64,000 nt of DNA. Origin: Candidatus Kuenenia stuttgartensis. Lineage in GTDB: Bacteria > Planctomycetota > Planctomycetia > Gemmatales > Gemmataceae. Under the pieces are notes generated by a model that did no database searches, was not told the origin of the DNA, and saw nothing but the letters and a program-made list of their open reading frames with translations. Numbering within the stretch: position 1 is the first letter of the stretch; each line of letters opens with the position of its first letter. Positions 17,297 to 26,339 of the stretch are shown here, one piece after another. The stretch lies in the NCBI GenBank assembly GCA_945875585.1, contig CAMCLK010000013.1:1-64000 (forward strand). The letters are read 5' to 3'. The position numbers and the translations under genes are program-made.

Positions 17297-20200
17297 ATGA
17301 AACTTTTCCGGATCGTGACCCCCATTCTTGCGTGCGCATGGGCTGGTCTTGCCACAAATGCTTTCGCCCAGGGTGTGGTCACCCAAATTCCGGAAATTAT
17401 AGAGTCTCAATCTCCCGACAAGGCGCCTGATGCGCCTGCCGCCAAAAACACCAAGGCAGATTTTGGCAAAGGTGAAGTGCCTCGCTGGATCTGGGGTGCC
17501 AGCCCTGCCTTGCAGTACGCCATGACACGCGATTTCGATGTTGCCTTGCCTGCAACCGCTGTTTGCAGATTCACATGCGATAACGAGGTCAAATTGTTCA
17601 TCAACGGCAAGGAAGTCGGACGCAGCTCGGAATGGCAAGCCCCGGTTACCAAGGACATTTCATCCTTGCTGAAAACCGGCAAGAATTCCATCCGCGCTGA
17701 AGTCGCCAATGAAGGTGGTACTGCCGGATTTGCTTTCAAGCTAATCTTGTCCACGGATAAAGGTGCTAATCAGTTTGTTGTTTCCGATGACTCATGGAGC
17801 ATTTCCGAACTGAAGAAGCCTGCTAATGTACAAAAGCCAAAGATTATCGGCAAAATGGGTGATGGCCCGTGGGGTAATGTGTTCAGCAATTCGGGCGGTG
17901 CTACCGGCAATCAGGTCTTTCAGCTTCCCAATGGATTCCAGATGGAACGGCTTTTCACGGTAAACAAAGAAACCCATGGATCGTGGGTTTGCATCACCAC
18001 TGATAACAAAGGCCGACTGATTGCCAGCGATCAGGATGGCAAAGGCCTCTACCGAATCACTCCTGGTGCTGTAGGTACCAAGGAGCCTTCAAAGGTTGAA
18101 AAACTTAATGTCAAAATGACAAGCGCACAAGGTATGCTGTTTGCGTTTGGCAGCCTGTATGTCTGCGCCAATGGTGGACCCGGCAGTGGCCTGTACCGCC
18201 TGCGCGATACCAATGGCGATGATCAATTCGATGAAGTCACCAAACTGAAGGATCTTCAGGGCGGCGGCGAACATGGCCCCCATGCATTGAGGCTTTCGCC
18301 AGACGGCAAAAGCATACTGGTTTCCTGTGGTAACCACACATTGCCACCCAAAGGATTCCAGAAAAGCCGTGTTCCTTCGAATTGGAATGAAGACCATTTG
18401 CTGCCCCGCCAGTGGGATGCCAATGGGCATGCCCGTGGTATTTTGGCACCCGGCGGTTACATCGCTAAAACCGATCCCGAAGGCAAGGAATGGGAAATTG
18501 TCAGCATCGGGTACCGCAACCAGTACGACTTTGCTTTCAACCCAGAAGGCGAAATGTTTGTCTATGACGCTGACATGGAGTGGGACTTTGGCATGCCATG
18601 GTATCGCCCCACACGTGTGAACCACGCCACCAGCGGTAGCGAACTTGGATGGCGCAGTGGTACAGGCAAGTGGCCACCCTACTACGTGGACAGTTTGCCT
18701 GCCATGGTCAATATCGGTCCTGGTTCACCTGTGGGTGTTGAATTCGGAACGGGTGCCAAATTCCCAGCCAAATATCAGCAGGCCCTGTTCATTTGCGACT
18801 GGACCTTTGGCACCATGTATGCCATCCACACATTGCCATCCGGAAGCACCTATTCCGCGACCAAGGAAGAGTTTGTTTCCCGCGCGCCGCTGCCTCTTAC
18901 CGATGTCGTGATCGGCAAAGATGGCGCCATGTACTTCACCGTTGGCGGTCGCGGTACACAATCGGAACTGTACCGGGTCACGTATGTTGGTAAAGAATCA
19001 ACCGCTCCTGCCGTGCAGGGCAACGACAAAACCGATGAAGCTTCTGCCCTGAGGCAATTGAGGCGGAAACTCGAAGTCTTCCACGGTGGTACTAAAGCAG
19101 GCAATGAAGATATCCAGTTCATCATCAGCAACCTGTCCCATTCCGACCGCTTTATCAGGTATGCTGCGCGTGTTGCCCTTGAACATCAACCGGTAACGCA
19201 ATGGCAGGATATCGCTCTTGCTTCCAGCAAGCCATTGGCAGCCATTCAGGGTGTTGTCGCATTGGCTCATCAGGCAGACAAGTCGCTGGAAAGTAAAACA
19301 ATTGCGGCCCTTCTGGGCATCGATTATTCATCGCTTGACGAGGCTACCAAGCTCGATTGGCTCCGCGCGATGCAATTGGTGTTTGTTCGCATGGGAATGC
19401 CCGACAAGGCCGATACGGCGAAGGTATTGGCACTGCTCGATCCTCTGTTTCCTGCCTCGGGGGATTTTGTGAACAGGGAGCTGATCAACCTGCTCGTGTA
19501 TCTCCAATCGCCTACAATTGCAGCCAAAACAGCAAAATTGTTCGCGGCACCTTCCGCTGCCGCACAGGATGATCCATTGGATAATTTGCTGGCCCGTAAC
19601 CGTGGGTATGGCGGAGCGGTTTCTCAGGTGATTGCCAACCGTCCGGATGCGCAGAAGATTCACTATCTCTTCGCGCTTCGGAATCTCAAGGACCATTGGG
19701 GCAATGATTCCAGAAAAGCGTACTTCGTCGCGCTTAACGATGCCCGGACCAAGTCTGGCGGTGCCAGCTACCAGGGCTTCCTGAATAACATTGAAAAAGA
19801 AGCTTACGATAACGCGAAAGATACAGACCGACTGGCCATCGAGGCTCTTGGGCTCCGCAAGCCCGTGAAGCTGGCAGCGTTGCCTAAACCAACCGGTCCG
19901 GGCAAGGCGTGGACGCTCGATGAGTTGGCTGCTCTTACCAAAGACGGTTTCAAGGGCCGCAACTTTGCCAACGGGAAGAAAGCATTCGCGGCTTCGCGTT
20001 GTATTGTCTGCCATCGCTTCAATGGCGAAGGTGGCGCGACCGGTCCCGATCTCAGTCAGGTTTCGGGCCGATTCAGCCCGAAGGATCTGGCTGAATCTAT
20101 TGTTGATCCCAATAAGATTATTTCCGATCAGTACCGCGCCTCTACCATTGAAACCAACTCGGGTAAGCTGATCTCTGGTAAAATTGTGAGTGAAACAGCA

Positions 20201-20404
20201 ACCGTGCTGGTGGTTGTCACCGATCCTGAAGATTCCACCAAAGTTGTTGAAGTCAAGAAGTCGGAAGTGGCTGAGGTGAAACCTTCACCTGTATCGCTCA
20301 TGCCCGCCAAGCTGATCGACACGTTGAACCAGAACGAGGTTCTTGACATGCTTGCATACATGCTCTCCAAAGGCGATTCTGGAAGTCCGTACTTTGCCAA
20401 GTAG
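17297..20404 (+). CDS. Large PVC-type heme-binding beta-propeller/cytochrome protein
   Basis: This 1035-residue exported protein has, in order, a signal peptide (ending near NAFAQ), a lectin-like beta-sandwich (about 50-155, with FTCDNEVKLFINGKEVG), a glucose/sorbosone-dehydrogenase-type propeller (about 205-575, with YRNQYDFAFNPEGEMFVYDADMEWD), a helical HEAT-like region (about 600-860), and a heme domain with CIVCH near residue 902 and the TIGR02603 tail (GPDLSQVSGRFSPKDLAESIVDPNK). Family members are presumed periplasmic dehydrogenases that pass electrons to the covalent heme, with carbohydrates the likely substrates. AAGG precedes the ATG. Two hydrolase genes follow on the same strand. 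Confidence 0.9.
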   Translation: MKLFRIVTPILACAWAGLATNAFAQGVVTQIPEIIESQSPDKAPDAPAAKNTKADFGKGEVPRWIWGASPALQYAMTRDFDVALPATAVCRFTCDNEVKLFINGKEVGRSSEWQAPVTKDISSLLKTGKNSIRAEVANEGGTAGFAFKLILSTDKGANQFVVSDDSWSISELKKPANVQKPKIIGKMGDGPWGNVFSNSGGATGNQVFQLPNGFQMERLFTVNKETHGSWVCITTDNKGRLIASDQDGKGLYRITPGAVGTKEPSKVEKLNVKMTSAQGMLFAFGSLYVCANGGPGSGLYRLRDTNGDDQFDEVTKLKDLQGGGEHGPHALRLSPDGKSILVSCGNHTLPPKGFQKSRVPSNWNEDHLLPRQWDANGHARGILAPGGYIAKTDPEGKEWEIVSIGYRNQYDFAFNPEGEMFVYDADMEWDFGMPWYRPTRVNHATSGSELGWRSGTGKWPPYYVDSLPAMVNIGPGSPVGVEFGTGAKFPAKYQQALFICDWTFGTMYAIHTLPSGSTYSATKEEFVSRAPLPLTDVVIGKDGAMYFTVGGRGTQSELYRVTYVGKESTAPAVQGNDKTDEASALRQLRRKLEVFHGGTKAGNEDIQFIISNLSHSDRFIRYAARVALEHQPVTQWQDIALASSKPLAAIQGVVALAHQADKSLESKTIAALLGIDYSSLDEATKLDWLRAMQLVFVRMGMPDKADTAKVLALLDPLFPASGDFVNRELINLLVYLQSPTIAAKTAKLFAAPSAAAQDDPLDNLLARNRGYGGAVSQVIANRPDAQKIHYLFALRNLKDHWGNDSRKAYFVALNDARTKSGGASYQGFLNNIEKEAYDNAKDTDRLAIEALGLRKPVKLAALPKPTGPGKAWTLDELAALTKDGFKGRNFANGKKAFAASRCIVCHRFNGEGGATGPDLSQVSGRFSPKDLAESIVDPNKIISDQYRASTIETNSGKLISGKIVSETATVLVVVTDPEDSTKVVEVKKSEVAEVKPSPVSLMPAKLIDTLNQNEVLDMLAYMLSKGDSGSPYFAK

Positions 20405-20436
20405 GTTTCCATGGTCAGTTTTTGAAGGGTGTGTGC

Positions 20437-21258
20437 ATGAGTAACTTCGTCACCACAACGATTCGTATGTGGCTTGTTATTGCCGGGCTAATGCTGGTTT
20501 CAGCGGGATTGGCTTCAGCAGGCGAGCCTGTTGCTCCCATGAAGAACCTGCCGGTGCCCGGCGAGGTCTTTCGTGTCAGCGGGCGCACGGCGTTCCTGAT
20601 TCCAGCCAAGGTTGAACCCGGCAAGGTCAAAGGCTGGGTCTGGTACGCGCCAACGTTGCCAAACCTGCCTGGCAAAGAAGAACGGTGGATGTTTGAGAAG
20701 TTTCTTGCCTTGGGAATATCCATCGCAGGCATCGATGTGGGTGAATCATTCGGCAGCCCGGCGGGGCGTGCCCAGTTTACGGCGCTTTATGATGAAATGA
20801 CGTCGCGACGGGGTTATTCGACCAAACCGGTGCTGCTTGGCCGTAGCCGGGGTGGTTTGATGACATTATCGTGGGCGGCGGAAAACCCTGATAAAGTCGG
20901 TGGATTTGCCGGAATCTACCCGGTTTGCAGTTTGGCGAGTTACCCGGGTGTGGCAAATGCCGCGGGTGCTTACGGACTTAGCTCTGCTCAGTTACAGGCC
21001 CGTTTGAGCGAACATAATCCCGTCGATCGTTTGACGGGTTTGGCAAAAGCCAAAGTCCCGTTGTTTGCCATTCATGGCGATATCGACAAGGTTGTGCCGC
21101 TCGAAGCCAATTCAGGGCTGATGAAGGAACGTTATGCAGCCATGGGTGGTTCCATGGAATTACTCGTGCCCAAGAGTCAGGGCCACAACATGTGGGTTGG
21201 CTTTTTTCAGTGTGAAGAGCTGGTACGGTTTGTGAGGACGCATTCCAGTCGACCGTGA
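20437..21258 (+). CDS. Secreted alpha/beta hydrolase
   Basis: This 273-residue exported enzyme has a signal peptide (LVIAGLMLVSAGLASAGEP) and an alpha/beta-hydrolase domain. The nucleophile elbow is GRSRGG, the acid is likely in HGDIDKVVP and the histidine in KSQGHNMW. This layout is close to prolyl-oligopeptidase-type or esterase-type enzymes. The ATG at 20437 is preferred over an in-frame TTG 15 bases upstream because GAAGGG lies 7 bases before it. It begins 32 bases after the heme protein, so they may share a transcript. Substrate is unknown. Confidence 0.83.
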   Translation: MSNFVTTTIRMWLVIAGLMLVSAGLASAGEPVAPMKNLPVPGEVFRVSGRTAFLIPAKVEPGKVKGWVWYAPTLPNLPGKEERWMFEKFLALGISIAGIDVGESFGSPAGRAQFTALYDEMTSRRGYSTKPVLLGRSRGGLMTLSWAAENPDKVGGFAGIYPVCSLASYPGVANAAGAYGLSSAQLQARLSEHNPVDRLTGLAKAKVPLFAIHGDIDKVVPLEANSGLMKERYAAMGGSMELLVPKSQGHNMWVGFFQCEELVRFVRTHSSRP

Positions 21259-21300
21259 GTGGCGCGGGAATACGGAAATTAATTCAAAGGGAGAGTCATT

Positions 21301-22014
21301 ATGTGGAACGCAGCGCGTGGTTTTTGTGTGTTTATGATATCAGGATTGTTGGTTGGCGCTGCGCATGGGCAGTCGGCACCTGTTGCTCTTAAAGCTGGTG
21401 ACCGCATTGTGTTTTTAGGTGATTCCATCACTCAGGCAGGCGCTGGACCTAAGGGCTATGTCACGATGGTGCGGCAGGAGCTCGACAAGAAACTCGGGGA
21501 CGCGCCAAAGTCAAAATCCATAGAAGTACTGGGCGCTGGGATCAGTGGCAACAAGGTGCCGGATCTGGAAAAGCGGCTTGAACGCGACGTGCTGTCTAAG
21601 AAGCCAACTGTGGTTGTTATTTACATTGGCATCAACGATGTTTGGCACGGAGAATCGGATCCGGCACGTGGTACCGTGCCCGACCGGTTTGAAAGCGGAT
21701 TGGCTGGTATTGTCGATCGCATTCAGGCTTCGGGTGCCAGGGTTATTCTGGCAACACCCACCGTTATTGGTGAGAAGGTGGATGGTGGCAACAAGCTCGA
21801 TAAAAAGCTCGACCAATATGCCGACATCACCCGTGCTTTGGCGAAATCCAAAAAGACAGGGCTGTGCGACCTTCGCAAGGCATTTCAAGACCACCTTCTG
21901 AAAGCCAATACCACCAACAGGGAATCAGGCATTCTCACATCTGACCGTGTGCACCTGAATGATGCAGGTAACCGCTTTCTGGCCGATGAAATGCTCAAGG
22001 CGCTCGGGCAGTAA
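21301..22014 (+). CDS. Secreted SGNH/GDSL hydrolase
   Basis: This 237-residue exported hydrolase has a signal peptide (GLLVGAAHGQ) and all SGNH blocks: FLGDSITQAG, GISGNKVPDL, YIGINDVWHGE and DRVHLNDAGNRF. It probably removes acyl groups from carbohydrates or other esters. A GGGAG site precedes the ATG, 42 bases after the preceding alpha/beta hydrolase, so the two hydrolases and the heme protein may be one transcription unit. It is the last normal-GC gene before the AT-rich island. Confidence 0.88.
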   Translation: MWNAARGFCVFMISGLLVGAAHGQSAPVALKAGDRIVFLGDSITQAGAGPKGYVTMVRQELDKKLGDAPKSKSIEVLGAGISGNKVPDLEKRLERDVLSKKPTVVVIYIGINDVWHGESDPARGTVPDRFESGLAGIVDRIQASGARVILATPTVIGEKVDGGNKLDKKLDQYADITRALAKSKKTGLCDLRKAFQDHLLKANTTNRESGILTSDRVHLNDAGNRFLADEMLKALGQ

Positions 22015-22075
22015 GACTATAAAAGCGTTATATTGTTAAAATTTTTGGCCATTGTTTTTATAGTTTATGATGTCG

Positions 22076-23056
22076 TTATTGTTTTAGTAAAGTCTCGTAT
22101 TCGGTTTTTAAGTTTGGAATTGTTGCAACATCTTCAGGAGATAGTTTTGGTGTTAGCTTTGCCAAATCGACAAGGGCCCGTTTGATACCATTTCTGGCAG
22201 CAGTTTGGTTAGGCGAAGGTTTTTCTGGGTCATCACTGGAAATTGCTTTCTTAAAAGTTGATTCCAGTGATGCCAGTTTTTCTAAAATTACCATATATTC
22301 GTCATGTGCTTTCTTTTTTTCATCAATCACTTCGATTTTTTTTATTGAATCGACCTCAATGCTTGGCTTGCTTTTTTCAGGTTCCATATTTTTTTCAGGA
22401 TTTGTTTTTGGCTTAGACAAATATAAATCAAACAAAGGCAAATATTTCTTTTCATAATGATTTCTGATGGCGAGAATGTCTTGTGCAAATTTGCCAGATA
22501 ATCGGGGAGCAATATTGTCGAGCTCTTTTATGCCACCTTTTATTCCACCAAGAGCTACAATTTGAAGGTCAGTAGGTTTTCCTTATACTATTGGAGACTT
22601 TAAAAAACCATCCAATTTCCCAATATTTACAACAATTTCACGGGCTTCTAATATCGCTGCATCATTTTTATTTAATACGGGCTGCACATGCTTTTGATCA
22701 ATGATTTCATTTTTTAATTCTTTTGCTGGATTGGCAGCCATATTTGGTTCTGGTTTTGGTTCTGGTTGTGCTTGTATTGGGATTGTGGGTAAATTGTTAA
22801 TAGGTGTAGGTTTTGACATAAATGGGAAACAGCAGGCAAATGGAATAGCAAGGATGAAAAGCCATTTAATGCCTGAGTAAAATAATGACATATTTTTTTG
22901 TTCATCTATTTGTTTGAAATAATAGTTTTCTTGCCTTTGCGCTTCACTTGCATCAATTGGATTTTTACATATAGAGCATTTGCGTTGTGTAACCGTAATG
23001 GCAGTCCGCAACTGATATTCGTTTTGGCAGAAGGGGCATTTGTATATAAAAGCCAT
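22076..23056 (-). pseudogene. Zinc-ribbon membrane protein split by one in-frame TAA
   Basis: One leftward frame runs from ATG 23056 to the TAA at 22076-22078 and is broken only by a TAA at 22583-22585. The first part (157 residues) has a zinc ribbon (CPFC and CSIC, residues 8-33), a membrane segment (about 63-85, LFYSGIKWLFILAIPFACC) and a proline/glutamate-rich linker (EPKPEPN). The same frame continues after the stop for 168 codons without an ATG (IVALGGIKGGIKELDN ... YEKKYLPLFDLYLSKP), rich in lysine and probably helical. The two halves together look like one anchored protein of about 325 residues. The DNA is much richer in A and T than its neighbours, suggesting foreign origin. It could be a decayed gene, a sequencing error, or stop readthrough. 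No function is known. Confidence 0.7.
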
Positions 23057-23265
23057 TATAAAATCCTCGAGAAATAATAATAATTATATTAACATCATTT
23101 GGTTTTTCGTCAACATGCAGATTTGCAGATGTAGAAATTGTATTAGTTTATTGTGGATTTTAGGTTAATCAGCATGGTTGTTACTGACCATAAGTGTTTG
23201 TGGTGTAATCATCCACGCAGTTCATTGATATGATTTGGTATCCAATTATATGGAGGGTGCTGCGC

Positions 23266-23832
23266 TTACCGCTGGTATTTCCAGCTGAGCGTGCTTTCCG
23301 CCAGAGTGATGTCTTTGATACTTCTCAAGAGGTCGACCCGCGTTACGTGCTCATGTGTGAACGCGGGTTCAGCGGATAGGGCATAAAGGGTCAGGTGGTA
23401 TTCCTTCATTCCCGGCCCTTTTGATTTCATAGGCATGTAATCCGATTTTCTGTGGTCGTTGTACCCTGGACTGCCAATACCCGTGGCTGCCTTGGGTAGG
23501 CTCCTGATATTGGACGGGATGTTGTAAACGACCCAGTACGATTTTTCAGTTCCCGGTCCTGGGACATGCCAAACCGACAACGCGAAACAGCGGGTGCCTT
23601 CGGGAACTTCCTTCCACTCAAGGGGCGGCGAGATTCCGTCGCCATCGCCGGTGAATTCAACTGGCAACAATCCACCATGTTCAAATGCTGGGCTGGTTAC
23701 CAAGAATCCGCCCGGTGTGCTGCTGCGAACGGGTGCTGGTGCCGCTTCGTGCGGATGCCCATGCCTGATTCCGCACCCTATGGCAAAAGCTAAGATCAAG
23801 CAGCCGGGTAGTTTGAAAACAAAGGTGCGCAT
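23266..23832 (-). CDS. YbhB/YbcL-type PEBP lipoprotein
   Basis: This 188-residue protein is a phosphatidylethanolamine-binding-protein (Raf kinase inhibitor-like) family member. Its core has SPAFEHGGLLPVEFTGDGDGISPPLEW, followed by YWVVYNIPSNIRSLP and YHLTLYALSAEP. The start at 23832 is chosen because a signal sequence follows at once and ends in a lipobox-like IGC; no ribosome site is evident and starts up to 23907 remain possible. Bacterial homologues are small ligand-binding proteins of unclear role. It is divergent from the large DUF1553 gene. Confidence 0.82.
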   Translation of the reverse strand: MRTFVFKLPGCLILAFAIGCGIRHGHPHEAAPAPVRSSTPGGFLVTSPAFEHGGLLPVEFTGDGDGISPPLEWKEVPEGTRCFALSVWHVPGPGTEKSYWVVYNIPSNIRSLPKAATGIGSPGYNDHRKSDYMPMKSKGPGMKEYHLTLYALSAEPAFTHEHVTRVDLLRSIKDITLAESTLSWKYQR

Positions 23833-24009
23833 GCCGCTTGGTCCAAGATTTCCAGCGAGAGGCCTTATCGGCATCCTTGAAGGCATATCGCAATACTTCG
23901 GTTGCATAAACCGGTAGATATCGCAGATTTCTGGCGCATCTTGCGGAATTTCTTGCGCATCGATTCTCGCACAGGTAAACTAACATACCCTCCTGCGGAG
24001 AATCCGCTT

Positions 24010-26319
24010 TTGATTCAGTCTATTTTAAGTTTGATCCTTATTGCGTGTATGGGGCTTTTTGCTTCCCAAGGACGTGCTTCTTCGCCTGCTGATGTGGCTT
24101 TCTTTGAACAGAAAGTTCGGCCATTGCTGATCGAGCGATGCCATGCCTGCCATTCCGTGGCTTCCGACAAGAAAAAGGGTGGTTTACTTCTCGATTCCCG
24201 TGCAGCCATTCTCCTTGGGGGCGACAGTGGCCCTGCCGCGGTTGCGGGTGACCCGTCCAAAAGCCTCATAGTTCAGGCGCTGCACTACACGAACACCGAT
24301 TTGCAGATGCCGCCCAAGGGCAAACTGGCTCAGCGGGAGATCGAAACCCTGACAGAATGGGTTCGCCGTGGACTTTACTACCCTGAATCAGCAGGCACTG
24401 CCAAGCGCGAGCGTCGTATCGACATTGTTGCAGGCAAACAGTTCTGGTCGTTTCAGCCTGTGCGCGAAGCTGCTGTGCCTCAAGTGAAGCACAACGATTG
24501 GCCCATCAGGCGCATCGACCACTTCACGTTGGCGGCCATGGAGTCGAGAAACCTACTTCCCACTGGTCCGGCGGCAAAGGCAACGCTGATCCGTCGGGCC
24601 AAATTCGACCTGTTGGGACTTCCACCCACGCCAGAAGAGGTGGACCGGTTCGTTTTGAATAACCGGCCGAATGCTTATGGGGAACTCATCGAAGGCTGGT
24701 TGAAATCGCCCCATTATGGAGAAAGATGGGGTAGGTATTGGCTGGATTTGGCGCGCTATTGCGATATTGGCGAAGTTTGGATGGAAACCAAAGGATTGCC
24801 TTACCGCTACCGCGACTGGGTTGTTCGTGCCCTCAATGAAGATATGCCTTATCAGCAATTCGTCAGGCTGCAACTGGCTGCCGACCAGATGAACGGTGCG
24901 CGCCCCGAGGACCGGGCAGCCCTTGGTTTCATTGGTTTGAGTCCCACCTACTGGAAAGAGCTGCAACTGCCGGTGGAGATCATCAAGACGATAGTGTCAG
25001 ACGAGTACGAGGAGCGTATTCATACTTTATCGAGCACGTTTTTAGGCTTGAACATGGCGTGCGCTCGTTGCCATGACCACAAAAACGATCCGATCACGGT
25101 GGAAGACTACTACGCGCTTCTGGGTGTTTTCGCCAGCACCAGACAGGCCGATCAGGCTCTTTCAGCCGGGGTGAATGGATTGGCTGTCGCCACGGCGTGG
25201 GAAGAGGTAGGCAAGCTGGAGGCGGAGATCAAGAAATTGTCGGCCGACAAGGCCGCTGCTTCTGCTGCCAAAATGGAAGAGCTGAAAAGGAAAGTCGCTC
25301 AGTTGAAGAAAACCCCGGGTTACGATGCGCCGCTGGTTCCTGGCGCAGTCGATTCGACCCTGACCGTGGTTGCTGCCAAGGGGACACATGGCAGTCAGGT
25401 GGTGTACCAAGACAAACCGCAGGACATGCCGATTGAGATTCGTGGAAATCCCAACAAGCCCGGTGCGTTGGTGCCTCGCCGATTTGTTTCGGTACTGTCG
25501 GCTGGCGAGCCCCGCCGGTTTGAGCATGGAAGTGGCCGTGTTGATTTGGCGAATGCCATGGTGGATCAGGCTGGTCCTTTGATGGCACGAGTGATGGTCA
25601 ATCGGGTTTGGAAGTCGCACTTTGGAACAGGTCTTGTGGAGACCACTAGCGATTTTGGTAGTCAGGGAGAGCGCCCCAGCCATCCGGAACTTCTGGAAGA
25701 TCTGGCTGCCCGTTTCATGTCCAATGGTTGGTCGCTCAAGTGGTTGCACCGGGAAATCATGCTTTCCGCCACATACCAGCAAGCCAGCGGCACACCGCCA
25801 GCGGGTGATGAGTCGTTGCGTTATTACACCCGATTTGGCCGCCGCCGCCTCGATATTGAAGCATGGCGCGATGCGTTGCTGATGGTAGGTGGTACCTTCG
25901 ATGCCACTGTGGGTGGTCCACCTCAGGAATTGAATCTTGAAAGTAACCGCAGGCGGACTATCTATGGCACCGTGAAACGTCGGGAGCTGACCGATTTGCT
26001 GCGCCTGCACGATTTTCCAGACCCCGTGACCCACAGCCCATCTAGGCAGCCCACCATCACGCCACTGCAGCAACTGTTCATTCTCAACAGTCCGTTGCTG
26101 ACTCAGCAGGCCGTCCTTTTGGCCCAAAGGCTGAAGCGGGAAGCAGGAGCAGCGCCAGCAGCGCGTATTGATCTGGCATACAGGCTTCTTTTTGGGCGTA
26201 TTCCTACGCCGGAAGAGCGGAATACAGGTCTCGATTTCGTGGGTGGTAATCAAGACAGCACATGGCGCGATTATGCCCACGTGCTACTGGCAAGCAACGA
26301 ATTCCAGTTCATCGACTAA
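24010..26319 (+). CDS. DUF1549/DUF1553 cytochrome protein (PSCyt1-PSCyt2-PSD1)
   Basis: This protein of about 769 residues has a signal peptide, a planctomycete cytochrome c domain with CHACH at about residue 46 (KVRPLLIERCHACHS), DUF1549 (RIDHFTLAAMESRNLLPTGPA ... GERWGRYWLDLARYCD) and DUF1553 (FGTGLVETTSDFGSQGERPSHPELLEDLA ... GRRRLDIEAWRDALL). A further CARCHDH motif lies near residue 355. A TTG at 24010 is used because GGAG lies 9 bases before it and a signal peptide follows; ATG 24049 would cut the signal. These proteins pair with DUF1501 proteins, and the one here begins 20 bases downstream. Role is unknown; periplasmic redox chemistry is presumed. Confidence 0.88.
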   Translation: MIQSILSLILIACMGLFASQGRASSPADVAFFEQKVRPLLIERCHACHSVASDKKKGGLLLDSRAAILLGGDSGPAAVAGDPSKSLIVQALHYTNTDLQMPPKGKLAQREIETLTEWVRRGLYYPESAGTAKRERRIDIVAGKQFWSFQPVREAAVPQVKHNDWPIRRIDHFTLAAMESRNLLPTGPAAKATLIRRAKFDLLGLPPTPEEVDRFVLNNRPNAYGELIEGWLKSPHYGERWGRYWLDLARYCDIGEVWMETKGLPYRYRDWVVRALNEDMPYQQFVRLQLAADQMNGARPEDRAALGFIGLSPTYWKELQLPVEIIKTIVSDEYEERIHTLSSTFLGLNMACARCHDHKNDPITVEDYYALLGVFASTRQADQALSAGVNGLAVATAWEEVGKLEAEIKKLSADKAAASAAKMEELKRKVAQLKKTPGYDAPLVPGAVDSTLTVVAAKGTHGSQVVYQDKPQDMPIEIRGNPNKPGALVPRRFVSVLSAGEPRRFEHGSGRVDLANAMVDQAGPLMARVMVNRVWKSHFGTGLVETTSDFGSQGERPSHPELLEDLAARFMSNGWSLKWLHREIMLSATYQQASGTPPAGDESLRYYTRFGRRRLDIEAWRDALLMVGGTFDATVGGPPQELNLESNRRRTIYGTVKRRELTDLLRLHDFPDPVTHSPSRQPTITPLQQLFILNSPLLTQQAVLLAQRLKREAGAAPAARIDLAYRLLFGRIPTPEERNTGLDFVGGNQDSTWRDYAHVLLASNEFQFID

Positions 26320-26339
26320 ATAACAGCCACGGGTGGCCC

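Noticed and set aside
22583-22585. Frameshift as the cause of the split zinc-ribbon gene
   Set aside because: Both halves are in the same frame; only a stop codon separates them.
25162-26280. Long leftward open frame (about 370 codons) opposite the DUF1549/1553 gene
   Set aside because: It is fully antisense to a gene with clear family motifs, has no ribosome site and its translation has no recognisable domain or signal.
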